A stretch of 38,035 nucleotides of DNA from WS-7 sp035635575 (GTDB lineage Bacteria; Eisenbacteria; RBG-16-71-46; SZUA-252): NCBI GenBank assembly GCA_035635575.1, contig DASQAV010000024.1, forward strand, positions 1 through 38,035, read 5' to 3'. Positions 1-8,226 of this stretch are shown here, piece by piece. The position numbers and the translations under genes were made by a program. The stretch's first letter is position 1; the number at the start of each line of letters is the position of its first letter. The notes under the pieces were generated by a model. The model was not told the DNA's origin. It did not search any database and saw only the letters and a program-made list of their open reading frames with translations.

Positions 1-360
1 CTCGACGAGCTGCTGCGCTCCGTATCGAAATCCGCGCACCAGCGCGACGAGGGTGCGCACCGGCATCTCCACCTCGCGAATCACGGTGTCGGAAAGCGTC
101 ACCGCGCGATCTCCCACCGCCTCGAACCGATCCATCACGCGGCGCACGCGAGGTGCTACGTCCCGGAACGAGCTGACGATCTCCTGGGCGTCGCGCGCGA
201 CGTTGCCGAGCTGATCGATCAGCTGTCGCGCTTCCACAGCGAGCCTCGAGAACTCGTCCGAGCTCCGGCGGAAGTGCCGCATCACCTTGATCGTTGCGAC
301 CGCGATGGCAACAATCGCGATTGTTACAATTACAAAGCACACCTGTAAGAGTACCGACAT
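1..360 (-). CDS. DUF948-like membrane protein, C-terminus cut by window edge
   Basis: Reading from an ATG at 360 the frame stays open to the left edge (120 codons, no stop), so this is the N-terminal part of a longer gene. Residues 1-23 are one hydrophobic segment (SVLLQVCFVIVTIAIVAIAV), followed by a charged, helical, coiled-coil-like stretch (RRSSDEFSRLAVEARQLIDQ onward). This layout, one N-terminal membrane helix plus a long amphipathic helix, is that of DUF948/YtxG-type proteins, which are of unknown biochemical function and in Bacillus lie beside ytxH. A YtxH-like gene is present at 3725 here, which supports the call. A methyl-accepting or MCE-like helical protein is an alternative, because the C-terminus is missing. 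Confidence 0.6.
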   Translation of the reverse strand, partial: MSVLLQVCFVIVTIAIVAIAVATIKVMRHFRRSSDEFSRLAVEARQLIDQLGNVARDAQEIVSSFRDVAPRVRRVMDRFEAVGDRAVTLSDTVIREVEMPVRTLVALVRGFRYGAQQLVE

Positions 361-373
361 GATTCGCCCCCGT

Positions 374-532
374 TCAACGTGAGCTGCTTTCGTTTGTCAG
401 CTTGATCGACATGGCCCGCGCCGTCTTGTTCTGCGCGCGCTGGATCAGGAAGCCGGTCCAGTCGCTGACGGCCGCGGAGAACTTCTCCATGAAGCGCGCG
501 TACGATGAAGACAACGTTCGTGAGCCTTTCAT
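374..532 (-). CDS. possible small protein upstream of the DUF948-like gene
   Basis: An ATG at 532 opens a 52-codon frame ending in TGA at 374, 13 nt before the start of the next gene. A good Shine-Dalgarno (GAAAGGAG) lies a few bases upstream. The peptide (MKGSRTLSSSYARFMEKFSA...) has a central amphipathic segment and a Lys/Ser-rich end. An overlapping ATG four bases earlier opens a different frame (MDERLTN...) that would run into the next gene; its composition is Arg/Asp/Gly-biased and looks less protein-like. I recognise no family. The case rests on the ribosome site and the operon spacing; it may be only a leader. Confidence 0.4.
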   Translation of the reverse strand: MKGSRTLSSSYARFMEKFSAAVSDWTGFLIQRAQNKTARAMSIKLTNESSSR

Positions 533-605
533 CCATCTCCTTTCTCGCGCCGCGGCAACCAGCAAGAAAGGTGCAACGGACTTTGGCTCCGTGGATGCGT
601 TCCTG

Positions 606-690
606 GGGGGAAAAAGAGGGGCCCTCCATTAAGGGGAATGGGTTGGGTGGGGAACCGCCCAGTCCCGTCGGAAGGCCAGTGGAGGGCCCC
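606..690 (-). terminator. hairpin plus U-tract: terminator or attenuator in the leader
   Basis: Two perfect 11-base arms, GGGGCCCTCCA (618-628) and TGGAGGGCCCC (680-690), flank a 51-nt apical region. Read on the minus strand the hairpin is followed at once by TCTTTTTCC, as in an intrinsic terminator. It sits about 75 nt upstream of the small ORF at 532, so it could attenuate that operon or end a short transcript made from the 700-1190 gap. On the plus strand no T-tract follows. Confidence 0.5.
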
Positions 691-1197
691 TGGGTCGTTA
701 CGCTTCTTGAATTCTTGATGCGCCCGAGGGCGCCGAGTCTTTGCGAGCAGGGCCATAGGATCGGACCGAAGACTCTGCCGTATGGTATAGGGCCAGATCT
801 TGACGTCCAAACCCCCAGCACCTGCTCGCTTCCACCTTCAAGGGCGCCGGCTTCGGCGCCCCAATTCGTGTAAGCCTCACGCTCGCTGCGCCCGAGCGGA
901 CGAGAATCGGACGATTCGGATGATTGCATCGGCCGCGTTCACCGGTGCGGCCGACTGACGGGAGGCGTTCGCAGCAATCATGCCATCGGGGCAGACAAGA
1001 TCCGGAGGCGCCTGGGGCCGGGCTCTGATGCGCTATCTCTATAGGAAGGAACCCGGCGGGTCGGTGCTTTCAGGCGGAGCGATTCGGGGGCGGCCCGGGG
1101 CCGGATCACCCCTCCAACGCGTAGAACTGTGTAAGCAATTCTTCACCGGCTTGTAGAACGTACAAGGCCGTTGACCGGCTACAGGCGGCCCCTCAGG
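691..1197. other. 507-nt gap with several hairpins, no convincing gene
   Basis: No frame here has protein-like composition or a ribosome site. Three further inverted repeats are visible: GGGCGCC/GGCGCCC at 842-861 (6-nt loop), TCGGCCGC/GCGGCCGA at 929-954 (10-nt loop), and CTTGTA/TACAAG at 1150-1166 (5-nt loop). The last lies just past the stop of the sigma-54 regulator and may end that transcript, though no T-tract follows. Together with the terminator-like hairpin at 606-690 the gap could hold a structured RNA on the minus strand. I see no match to 6S, SRP, tmRNA or RNase P cores. Confidence 0.35.
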
Positions 1198-2547
1198 TCA
1201 GACGGCCGCAGAGTAGTTGTTCAGCCTGTTGTAGATCGTCTTCAGGCTGATGCCCAGGACTTCAGCGGCCTTTCGCTTGTCGCCGCCGAAGTGCTCGAGC
1301 GTGGCCAGGATGAAGTGCCGCTCGATGTCGGCGAGCGACATTCCCACCTGCATCGAGTCGGAAGGCGCGGCGTTGCCCGCGAGCGTGGGCGCGCTCGGCC
1401 CGACCGGAAGGGCGTCCATCTCGATCATCTCGTCGGAGAGAATGAACGAGCGCTTGATCATGTTCTTGAGCTCGCGCACGTTTCCGGGCCAGCTGTAGGC
1501 GGCCATCCGCCGCCGCGCGCCGGAGCCGAATTTCTTCGACGCCCCTTCCTCACGGTTGATATGCCCCAGGAAGTGCTCGGCCAGAAGGTCGATGTCGCCG
1601 TTCCGGTCCCGGAGCGGCGGGAGCACGATGGGGAACACGTTCAGGCGGTAGAGCAGATCTTCCCGGAATTTCCCGTCCTTCACCGCGGCCTCGGGCGAGC
1701 GGTTGCTGGCGGCGATGACGCGCACGTCCACGGGGATGGGCTCGTCCCCTCCGACGCGCGTCAAGGTTCCCGTCTCGAGAACGCGGAGCAGCTTCACTTG
1801 CAGCTCGAGAGGCATCTCGGTGATCTCGTCCAGGAAGAGCGTCCCCCGCGAGACCCGCTCGAAATAGCCGCGATGGAGCTGTGTGGCCCCCGTGAAGCTC
1901 CCTCGCTCGTGCCCGAACAGCTCGCTCTCGATGAGGTTCGCCGGCACGGCGCCGCAATTCACCGGGAGGAACGGCTGACTGCGCCGCCGGCCCAGCTCGT
2001 GGATGGTCGCGGCGACCTCTTCCTTCCCCGTGCCGCTCTCCCCCACCAGGAGCACGGTCGCGTCCGTCGGAGCGACCTTGACGACAAGGTCGTAGACCTT
2101 CTGCATGACCGTGGAGTTCCCGATCAAACGCCCGAAGCGTCCGAGCTCTCTCAGCTCGTCCCGCAGGAAGCCGATCTCCTCCTTCAGGGCCAGCGTACGC
2201 GACACGTTGGCGAGGACCGTCTTCAGACGGCGAACGTCGACCGGCTTGGTCAGGTAATCCAGAACGCCCGTTCGAAGCGCCGCCACCGCGGAGTCCACGG
2301 AGGCGAAGCCGGTGATGAGGATCACTTCGGGGCGTTTTGCCGGCTCCATCTCTTGCAGGAGCTCGAGGCCGTTCCCGTCGGGGAGCATCAGGTCGACGAG
2401 AATGACGTCGGGCCGCGTCTGCGTGAGACGCTCGCGAGCCTCGGCGAGGGTTCCGGCGGAGAGCGCCGAGAATCCCTCTTTCTCCACGAGCTCGGTCATG
2501 GCCGCGAGGGCCCGTGCTTCGTCATCGACAATCAAGGCTACAGGCAT
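1198..2547 (-). CDS. NtrC-family sigma-54-dependent response regulator
   Basis: A 449-residue three-domain activator. Residues 3-115 form a receiver domain with the acidic pair D8/D9, phospho-acceptor D52 (ILVDLMLPDG), T79 and K101. Residues about 138-370 form the AAA+ domain: Walker A GESGTGKE (168-175), the sigma-54-contacting loop GSFTGA (215-220; canonical GAFTGA with A to S), Walker B GTLFLDE (234-240) and the WPGNVREL block. Residues about 405-446 are a Fis-type helix-turn-helix (DKRKAAEVLGISLKTIYNRL). Such proteins open promoters bound by RpoN holoenzyme when phosphorylated. The start ATG has AGGAG, which overlaps the stop of the upstream kinase-like gene (TAGGAGACCATG), so the two are translated together. 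Confidence 0.95.
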   Translation of the reverse strand: MPVALIVDDEARALAAMTELVEKEGFSALSAGTLAEARERLTQTRPDVILVDLMLPDGNGLELLQEMEPAKRPEVILITGFASVDSAVAALRTGVLDYLTKPVDVRRLKTVLANVSRTLALKEEIGFLRDELRELGRFGRLIGNSTVMQKVYDLVVKVAPTDATVLLVGESGTGKEEVAATIHELGRRRSQPFLPVNCGAVPANLIESELFGHERGSFTGATQLHRGYFERVSRGTLFLDEITEMPLELQVKLLRVLETGTLTRVGGDEPIPVDVRVIAASNRSPEAAVKDGKFREDLLYRLNVFPIVLPPLRDRNGDIDLLAEHFLGHINREEGASKKFGSGARRRMAAYSWPGNVRELKNMIKRSFILSDEMIEMDALPVGPSAPTLAGNAAPSDSMQVGMSLADIERHFILATLEHFGGDKRKAAEVLGISLKTIYNRLNNYSAAV

Positions 2548-2553
2548 GGTCTC

Positions 2554-3288
2554 CTATCCGATCTTGGCCGCGGCGAGCGGCAGCTGAATCTCCAGAGTGG
2601 CTGCGTCTGAGGTGCCCGATCGTGCGTTGGCGTTGATGCTACCACCATGGCGCTCCACCACCCGGCGCGCGACGCGAAGCCCGCGCTCCGCCTCGGTGGT
2701 GTCGCCTGGGTCCTCGTTCCCGGGCAGGAGGGCGGACGGGATGGCGGGGAGCGCGCCGGCGACCCGCACGACGGCACCCCCGTTCTCCGCGAACACGGAA
2801 ATGGACAGCGGGCTGTCGGCCGGGATCGCCTCGACCGACGTGATCAGGATGTGCAGCAGGGCCTGCTTCAGGGAATCCTTGTTCCCCTGGACGTGCACGG
2901 GTCCGTCCGAGGCCCGGCGGAGCTCCACGCGGCCCCGTCTGCAGTAAGGATCGAGAAGGATCCCGAGATCGCGCACCGTCTCGGCGAGATCGAAGCGCTC
3001 GGCGGAATCCTCGGTCACGCGAAGCTGATCCAGGATGGAGTCCAGCATCCCCTCCAGGCGCTGAAGCTCGGACCCGATCACCTCGACGTAGCGGCCCTGG
3101 CGCTCCTTCACGTCGCCGCCCGCCGGCTCGGCCATCGTATTCCGGAGAAGCTCGAGATAGAGAACGACCGTGTGGAGCGGTGTCCGCATGTCGTGGGCCG
3201 TGGTCGGCGCCAGCCGTGACAACGCTCGCAGGTGCGCCGCCAGCCGCTGGTCGGATTCCAGCGCGCGGCTCGTGTCTTCGTCGGTCAT
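2554..3288 (-). CDS. histidine-kinase-like partner of the sigma-54 regulator, degenerate ATP site
   Basis: From the ATG at 3288 this is 244 residues; a GTG at 3381 would add 31 residues of poor composition. The phospho-acceptor box is clear: TAHDMRTPLHTVVLYLELLR with H32, then a dimerisation helix to about residue 90. The following domain keeps the G2-like segment GLRVARRVVERHGGSI (203-218). It lacks the N-box asparagine (LLHILITSVEA, about 145-154, where LxNLLxNAxxA is expected) and has no DxGxG G1 box (VAGALPAIPS instead). No sensor or membrane segment is present. It may be a phosphotransfer or phosphatase partner, as in the Spo0B/ChpT style, instead of an active kinase. It lies 6 nt upstream of the regulator. 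Confidence 0.8.
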   Translation of the reverse strand: MTDEDTSRALESDQRLAAHLRALSRLAPTTAHDMRTPLHTVVLYLELLRNTMAEPAGGDVKERQGRYVEVIGSELQRLEGMLDSILDQLRVTEDSAERFDLAETVRDLGILLDPYCRRGRVELRRASDGPVHVQGNKDSLKQALLHILITSVEAIPADSPLSISVFAENGGAVVRVAGALPAIPSALLPGNEDPGDTTEAERGLRVARRVVERHGGSINANARSGTSDAATLEIQLPLAAAKIG

Positions 3289-3724
3289 CACGTGAGGGGG
3301 CCCCTCGGGGCGCCGGGAGGAGGCGTCAGTAGGATTGCGTGGTTCATGGCACTCCCAGGCAGTGAGCGGACAGAACGGCACCTGTGGCTTCCTAAATTGT
3401 GACTGAGCCTCTGTGAGTATTTCAAGTGACCCTTTTTGAAAAATGGAAAAAATCCGGCGCCGCCGGGGCCTTTGGACAGGGCTTCCACGGCCTTGATATT
3501 GCTAGTTGACCCTGTCGATGCGCCGGTTTGCCGTCGTCACTCGGGCGCGTCGCCCCGAAGTTACCGGCTCCTAGGTACTTCGAGGGATGCGCTGCCTCCG
3601 GAGAGGACGTCGGAGTGTAAGAAGTGGCGTCTGCCGGCGTTCGCCGGGGTTCACGTTTCAAAATGAACTTCAATCTACCGTTCTACTTGCAGGCGGCCCG
3701 AGGGCCGGCAAGGAGGAATCCACA
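3289..3724. promoter_or_regulatory. divergent intergenic region between kinase-like gene and ytxH-like gene
   Basis: About 435 nt hold the start regions of two divergent genes; no convincing ORF is seen. The stretch 3400-3450 is AT-rich for this genome and includes a TTTCAA/TTGAAA inverted pair readable on the minus strand upstream of the kinase-like gene. Nearer the plus-strand gene there is a CCGGCG-TT-CGCCGG hairpin (3634-3647) and an inverted pair GTTCA-N10-TGAAC (3649-3668). I could not assign convincing -35/-10 boxes, and no TGGCAC-N5-TTGC sigma-54 site fits. Confidence 0.3.
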
Positions 3725-4036
3725 ATGCAAGAGTATCCAGACTTCAGCGACAGCGGGAAGAGCCTCGCGAAGATCGGCTCCCTCATGATCGGCGTCATTC
3801 TCGGCGCGGGAATCGCCCTGCTTCTCGCCCCGGCCCATGGCAGAGACACCCGCCGCAAGGTCGGTTCGACCGTGAGGCGATTCGGACAGGGCGCTGGGCA
3901 AGTGTTCAAGCGCACGCGCGACCAGATCGACAAGGTCAAGCATGACGCGAGGTCGGCGATCGACAAGGGACGCCAGGAGTACATGCGCACCAAGGATCAG
4001 CCGGGAATGCGGGCCTCGCAGGCACCGGCCATCTAG
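3725..4036 (+). CDS. YtxH-like small membrane protein
   Basis: 103 residues from an ATG preceded by a strong AGGAGG ribosome site; a longer in-frame opening from 3587 has no ribosome site. One membrane helix at about residues 17-36 (IGSLMIGVILGAGIALLLAP) is followed by the GRDTRRKVG segment and a basic amphipathic helix (RRFGQGAGQVFKRTRDQIDK). This is the YtxH/gas-vesicle-GvpP-like layout, found widely in small envelope-stress proteins of unknown mechanism. It stands alone as a one-gene unit and is followed by a hairpin. It pairs functionally with DUF948 proteins in other bacteria, and such a gene starts at 360. Confidence 0.8.
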   Translation: MQEYPDFSDSGKSLAKIGSLMIGVILGAGIALLLAPAHGRDTRRKVGSTVRRFGQGAGQVFKRTRDQIDKVKHDARSAIDKGRQEYMRTKDQPGMRASQAPAI

Positions 4037-4050
4037 ATGAGATCCGTAAT

Positions 4051-4089
4051 CGCGACGCTGTGACCCGACCGGGGAGGCGCAGCGTCGCG
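4051..4089 (+). terminator. hairpin after the ytxH-like gene
   Basis: A perfect 10-bp stem, CGCGACGCTG (4051-4060) with CAGCGTCGCG (4080-4089), has a 19-nt loop and starts 14 nt after the stop codon. No T-tract follows, so it is either a transcript-end stabiliser or a weak terminator. Confidence 0.45.
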
Positions 4090-4448
4090 ACTACGCCGGT
4101 TCCGTGAATAGGCCCGTTTCTCGCTAGGGAAATCGGCAGTACCGCTTGAGCAATGGCGGCCGGATGGCGGGTGATCTCGCGGTTCGCGGGGATCCGCAGA
4201 GTTGCCCGTCCCCGGCCGCTGATTTTTTCCCCTCCGCCGAGCTACCCACGAGACATCGCTCCCCCGCTGAGGGTTACGTCAGGTTGTCGGGAGGGGAAGA
4301 GGTTACGGTGAGGATCAGGGAGACGGCCGCGCGGGACCGCCATCGGCGCCGAATTTCGTCGTCTGGAACCCGGTCGAAGGGCCCGGAAACCCCGTCAGGC
4401 ATGTGACCTTCTCTCCGATCCCTTGTACGGGGTACAAGAAGAACGGGC
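4090..4448. other. 359-nt gap between convergent genes, with a hairpin past ligD
   Basis: No protein-like frame is seen; an 86-codon opening at 4146 lacks a ribosome site and has random-looking composition. A tight hairpin CTTGTAC-GGG-GTACAAG (4422-4438) lies 11 nt past the ligD stop on the minus strand and probably marks the end of the ku-ligD transcript, although no T-tract follows. Its arms resemble the CTTGTA/TACAAG hairpin at 1150-1166, which also follows a minus-strand stop. Confidence 0.35.
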
Positions 4449-7157
4449 CTAGCGGGGCGCTCCAACCTTGCGGAGCATGGCCGCGGTGACCTTCTGCCGC
4501 ACCGTGTCCATCCCCTTCCAGGGGTCCTTCGGAAACCCAGAGAGCCGTTCCGGAATCGTGAGGACGTTGAGCCGCTCCGTTCGGAGCTTGGGGGTGAGCT
4601 CGGACCAGCCCAGGGGGGCAGAGACCGGCGCGCCGGACCGGGCGCGCATGGAATAGGGCGCGACCCAGGTCGCGCCCCGCCTGTTGCGAAGCGTGTCGAT
4701 GAAGATGCGCCCCTTCCTCCGGTCCTTCGCCATCTTCGTCGTGTATCGGTCCGGCTGCTCGCGCACGAAGCTCATCGCGATGCCGGTGGAGAGCGCCCTG
4801 ATGGCTTCCCAGCCCGGCCCGCGCCGGATCGGAACCACCACGTGAATCCCCTTCCCTCCCGTCGTCTTCGCGAAGCTGGTGAGCCCGATCTCCTCCAGGC
4901 GCTCGCGCAGACGATGCGCGGTCTCGATCACGAATGCCCAGCCCACGGTGGGATCCGGATCGAGGTCGAACACGATCCGGTCGGGGGCTTCGATGCGATC
5001 CGCGCGCGCCCCCCAGACATGAATCTCGAGGGCTCCCATCTGGACCATGGAAACGAGTCCGGTCGCGCTTCGCACCGTGAGGTAGGTCTCCATCTTCCCG
5101 CTGGCCTCGCGGATGCGCACCGGCTCGAGCGACGCGGGCACCGCGGACCCGGGATGCTTCTGAAAGAAGCATTCTCCGCCGCGGCCCTCCGGACAGCGAA
5201 GGAGCATCAGCGGGCGTCCCTCGATCTGAGGCAGCATGCGGCTCGCGACGCTCTCGAGATAGCGGGCGACGTCGAGCTTCGTGAGCTTCTCTTCCGGGTA
5301 GAGCACCTTGGCCGGATGCGTGATCCGCACTCCGGCGATCGCCTTGGCTTCAGGCTCCGGAGGCTCCTGGATCGGCGCTTTGCTTGGAGGGGGCGGCTCC
5401 TCGATCGGCGGCTTCGAGACCGGATCGCGCACCGGTGGTCTCCGGCGCGGCGGCCGCTTGGGCGTGCGCCGCTTCGAGGGACCGCGTTCCTTTCCCGGAG
5501 GCACGACCCGGGTGCTCTTGGTCGAGGGACGCGGCTTGGCGGAAGGCGCGACGGGCCGCTCGGCGACCACCTCGGCCGCGGGCTTGTCTTCGCGAAGCCC
5601 CTGGAAAGAGGGATGGCGCACCTTGCCGTCCTGGGTCCACTGCGTGAAGGAAACCTCCGCCACGAGGCGTGGCTTGACCCAGTGCACGCCGGGCATCCGC
5701 GGAGGATCGGTGAAGGGCGGTGACGCGGTCTCGAGGGGCTTCAGGCGCCGCCGCAGCTCCCGCAAGGCATCCTGCGTGAATCCGGTCCCCACCTTCCCCG
5801 CGTACCGGAGCCCGGCGTCCGGGGCGCGCACGCCGAGGAGCAAGGCACCCAGATCGGACCGGGATCCCCGCGGCTCGGTGAAGCCGCCGATCACGAACTC
5901 CTGCCGCGCCATGCATTTCGTCTTCAACCAGGAGCCCGTTCTTCCGGAGGTGTAGGGGCTCTCGGCGCGCTTGGACACGATCCCCTCGAGGCCGCGGCGG
6001 CAGGCCTCCCGGTAGAACTTCGACCCCTGTCCCAGCACGTGATCGCTATAGCGGACCCCCGGCTCCGACGCGGGAGCGCTCCGGAGCACCCGCTCCAGGG
6101 CCCCCTTCCGCTCGAGGAGCGGAACCTGGGTCAGATCGAATCCGTCCAGGTGAAGAAGATCGAAGGCGAAGAAGACGAGATCCCGCTCGTGTCCTCCCCG
6201 CAGCGCGTTCTGGAGCTCCTGAAAGCTCGTGACGCCGTCGGGCCGGATCACGACCAGCTCCCCATCGAGGAGCCCGCGCGTGAGCGTCAGCTGCGAGGCC
6301 GCGGACGCGATGCCCTCGAACCGCCGGGTCCAATCCAGGCCCGAGCGGGTGAGGAGCCGGGCCGCCCCCCGGTCCACGCGGCAGAGAAACCGGTATCCGT
6401 CGTACTTGATCTCGTGGATCCACCCCTCCCCCTCGGGAGGCGAGGAGACGAGGGTCGCGAGCTGCGGCGCGGCCCACCTCGGGAGCGCGGCGGGGCGTGC
6501 GCCGGGAAGCGATGCGGGATCCAGTGCCGCGGCCGCCGAGGCTCGGCGCCTATTCGAGTTCCAGATCCGCGGTCCGACCTCCTCGATCGTGCGGCCGCTC
6601 TTCACGCTCTCGGGGCGCTCGACCAGGATGTCCTTCGCGGCGCGCTTCTTCGATCCGGGATCGCGCTCCTTGATCAGGAGCCAGTTCTTCTTGCCGTCTT
6701 CTCCGGCGCGGCCCGACATGCGGATCAGCGCCCACCGGCCCGAGAGCTTCTTCGCGTGGAGCTCGAACTCGAGTTTTCCGCGCCGCAGGCCCTCGTGCGG
6801 ATCCACGAGCGGGATCCAGGTGCCCCGATCCCAGAGAAGCACCGAGCCGCCCCCATACTGGCCCTTCGGGATTCTTCCCTCGAAGGACCCGTACTCCAGC
6901 GGATGGTCCTCGACCTCCACCGCGAGACGCTTCTCGCCGGGATCGAGGCTCGGGCCCTTGGGCACGGCCCAGCTCTTGAGCACGCCGTCCAGCTCAAGAC
7001 GGAAGTCGTAGTGCAGGCGGGAGGCAGCGTGCTTCTGGATCACGTACAGGAGTCCTTTTCGCGACCGCGCCGTCTTGCCTCGCGGCCGCGTTCCCTCGCC
7101 TTTGGGCTCGGGGGTCGCCTTGAAATCGCGTTTGCGCCGGTAGGTAGTCAGCGGCAT
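4449..7157 (-). CDS. ligD: multifunctional ATP-dependent DNA ligase LigD
   Basis: 902 residues with the three NHEJ activities in the order PE-LIG-POL, as in Pseudomonas LigD and unlike the mycobacterial POL-PE-LIG order. Residues about 35-170 are the 3'-phosphoesterase (QKHAASRLHYDFRLELDG, with H43, H49, D51; EDHPLEYG with H85). Residues about 225-540 are the ligase, with nucleotidyl lysine K251 in EIKYDGYR and the later motifs FFAFDLLHLDG and EGIVSKRAESPY. A Pro/Arg/Lys-rich linker of about 70 residues follows. From about 615 comes the archaeo-eukaryotic primase-type polymerase (HPAKVLYPEEKLTK; catalytic DLDPDP; KTTGGKGIHVVVP). It repairs double-strand breaks with Ku. The ATG directly abuts the ku stop codon (TAGATG). 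Confidence 0.97.
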   Translation of the reverse strand: MPLTTYRRKRDFKATPEPKGEGTRPRGKTARSRKGLLYVIQKHAASRLHYDFRLELDGVLKSWAVPKGPSLDPGEKRLAVEVEDHPLEYGSFEGRIPKGQYGGGSVLLWDRGTWIPLVDPHEGLRRGKLEFELHAKKLSGRWALIRMSGRAGEDGKKNWLLIKERDPGSKKRAAKDILVERPESVKSGRTIEEVGPRIWNSNRRRASAAAALDPASLPGARPAALPRWAAPQLATLVSSPPEGEGWIHEIKYDGYRFLCRVDRGAARLLTRSGLDWTRRFEGIASAASQLTLTRGLLDGELVVIRPDGVTSFQELQNALRGGHERDLVFFAFDLLHLDGFDLTQVPLLERKGALERVLRSAPASEPGVRYSDHVLGQGSKFYREACRRGLEGIVSKRAESPYTSGRTGSWLKTKCMARQEFVIGGFTEPRGSRSDLGALLLGVRAPDAGLRYAGKVGTGFTQDALRELRRRLKPLETASPPFTDPPRMPGVHWVKPRLVAEVSFTQWTQDGKVRHPSFQGLREDKPAAEVVAERPVAPSAKPRPSTKSTRVVPPGKERGPSKRRTPKRPPRRRPPVRDPVSKPPIEEPPPPSKAPIQEPPEPEAKAIAGVRITHPAKVLYPEEKLTKLDVARYLESVASRMLPQIEGRPLMLLRCPEGRGGECFFQKHPGSAVPASLEPVRIREASGKMETYLTVRSATGLVSMVQMGALEIHVWGARADRIEAPDRIVFDLDPDPTVGWAFVIETAHRLRERLEEIGLTSFAKTTGGKGIHVVVPIRRGPGWEAIRALSTGIAMSFVREQPDRYTTKMAKDRRKGRIFIDTLRNRRGATWVAPYSMRARSGAPVSAPLGWSELTPKLRTERLNVLTIPERLSGFPKDPWKGMDTVRQKVTAAMLRKVGAPR

Positions 7158-8030
7158 CTAGGCGCTCCGCTTGCGCCGCGTCCCCGAAGCCGCGCGCACG
7201 CGCTTCTGCGCGGGCCGGCGCGTTCCGCCGGCCTTCTCGGCGAGGCTCCTTTTCAAGAGGGGCATCAGGTCCATGACCTCGGAGCGCGCGGGGCGCTTCT
7301 CTCTCGTCGTTTCGGGCTCGAGAATCGTGTGCGTCTGCCCACCCTTGATCTTACGCCGGATGAGGGCCATCACGTCGTCCCGGTACTCGTCCTTGAACTT
7401 CGCGGGATCGAACTTCCCCGTCATGCCGTCGATGAGCTGCTGGGCCATCCGGACCTCGGCCCCGGTGACCCCCGCGCCCTTCGCGGACTTCGTCGGCACC
7501 TCCAACTGCTCCATGCTCCGGAGCTCATGCGGGTATCGGAGCAGATCGAGCACCAGCACCTGGCCGCGTACGAGGAGCGCCGCGAGACGCTGCCGCGTCC
7601 GGAGCACGACGCGCGCGATGCCGACCCTGCCGCTCTTCTCCAGCGCGGCGCGAAGCAGCGCGTAGCTCTTGCTCCCCCTCTTGAGCGGCTCGACGAAGTA
7701 CGGAATTTCGTAGTACACGGGGTCGATCTCGTCCTTCCGGACGAACTGCACGATCTCGATGCTCTGGCTTCGCTCCACGTTCGCCGCCTGGATTTCCTCG
7801 TCGGTGAGCACGACGTACTCGTCGGGCTCGTACTCGTACCCGTGCACCACTTGATCCCAGGGGACCTCGCGTCCGCTGTTCTTGTTGTAGCGCTTGAACC
7901 CGACCGGGGAGAAGTCCTTGCGATCCAGCAGCGAGAAGCTGAGGTCGTGCGATCGGACTGCCGGCTGAAGGCGGACGGGAATCTCCACCAGGCCGAAGCT
8001 GATGCTGCCTTTCCAGAATGCGCGTGCCAT
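7158..8030 (-). CDS. ku: Ku DNA-end-binding protein
   Basis: 290 residues starting at MARAFWKGSISFGLVEIPV, the usual bacterial Ku N-terminus; an upstream in-frame extension to 8087 is not family-like. A GAGAGGAG ribosome site lies about 10 nt before the ATG. The core Ku ring is complete (LLDRKDFSPVGFKRYNKNSG, GYEYEPDEYVVLTDEEI, QFVRKDEIDPVYYEIPYFVEP, ARVVLRTRQRLAAL), and the C-terminus is a lysine/arginine-rich tail of the type that aids DNA threading and LigD recruitment. Ku homodimers encircle broken ends and recruit LigD, whose gene follows with no gap. The call is secure. Confidence 0.96.
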   Translation of the reverse strand: MARAFWKGSISFGLVEIPVRLQPAVRSHDLSFSLLDRKDFSPVGFKRYNKNSGREVPWDQVVHGYEYEPDEYVVLTDEEIQAANVERSQSIEIVQFVRKDEIDPVYYEIPYFVEPLKRGSKSYALLRAALEKSGRVGIARVVLRTRQRLAALLVRGQVLVLDLLRYPHELRSMEQLEVPTKSAKGAGVTGAEVRMAQQLIDGMTGKFDPAKFKDEYRDDVMALIRRKIKGGQTHTILEPETTREKRPARSEVMDLMPLLKRSLAEKAGGTRRPAQKRVRAASGTRRKRSA

Positions 8031-8169
8031 GTGCGAACGGCTCCTCTCCGAGAGATGGGTCTCGATGCGACTCGAAGGAACCTCCAAGCAGAGGGCGAGC
8101 CAGCGAGGAGGATTCGCGGATCCCTCTCCAGCCGTGAGCGCCCTCGGGGAAACACGCAGAATGCCATCG

Positions 8170-8226
8170 GATCGCTCGGGAATATCTTACAAGGGAACGT
8201 TCCTTTTCTTCACGCTCCTGGGAACG
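8170..8226 (-). promoter_or_regulatory. candidate ku-ligD promoter with a palindromic operator
   Basis: Upstream of ku on the minus strand a TAAGAT -10-like box lies 18 nt from a weak GTGAAG -35-like box. The spacer between them contains the perfect 10-bp palindrome GGAACGTTCC (8194-8203), and a further GGGAACG occurs at 8220-8226. A repressor site in the spacer would explain it. The rest of the 8031-8434 gap holds no gene; an imperfect palindrome AATTCC-ATGGCAT-GGGAATT (8325-8344) lies on the side of the CBS gene. Confidence 0.3.

Noticed and set aside
505..873. 122-codon plus-strand ORF over the leader hairpins
   Set aside because: Its composition is unlike neighbouring proteins, it has no ribosome site, and it runs through a stable hairpin.
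3345..3400. Possible sigma-54 promoter near TGGCAC before the kinase-like gene
   Set aside because: The GG/GC spacing and the TTGC element do not fit; the nearest alternatives are off by a base.
4146..4406. 86-codon plus-strand ORF in the gap before ligD
   Set aside because: It has no ribosome site, random composition and Arg-rich nonsense; not supported.
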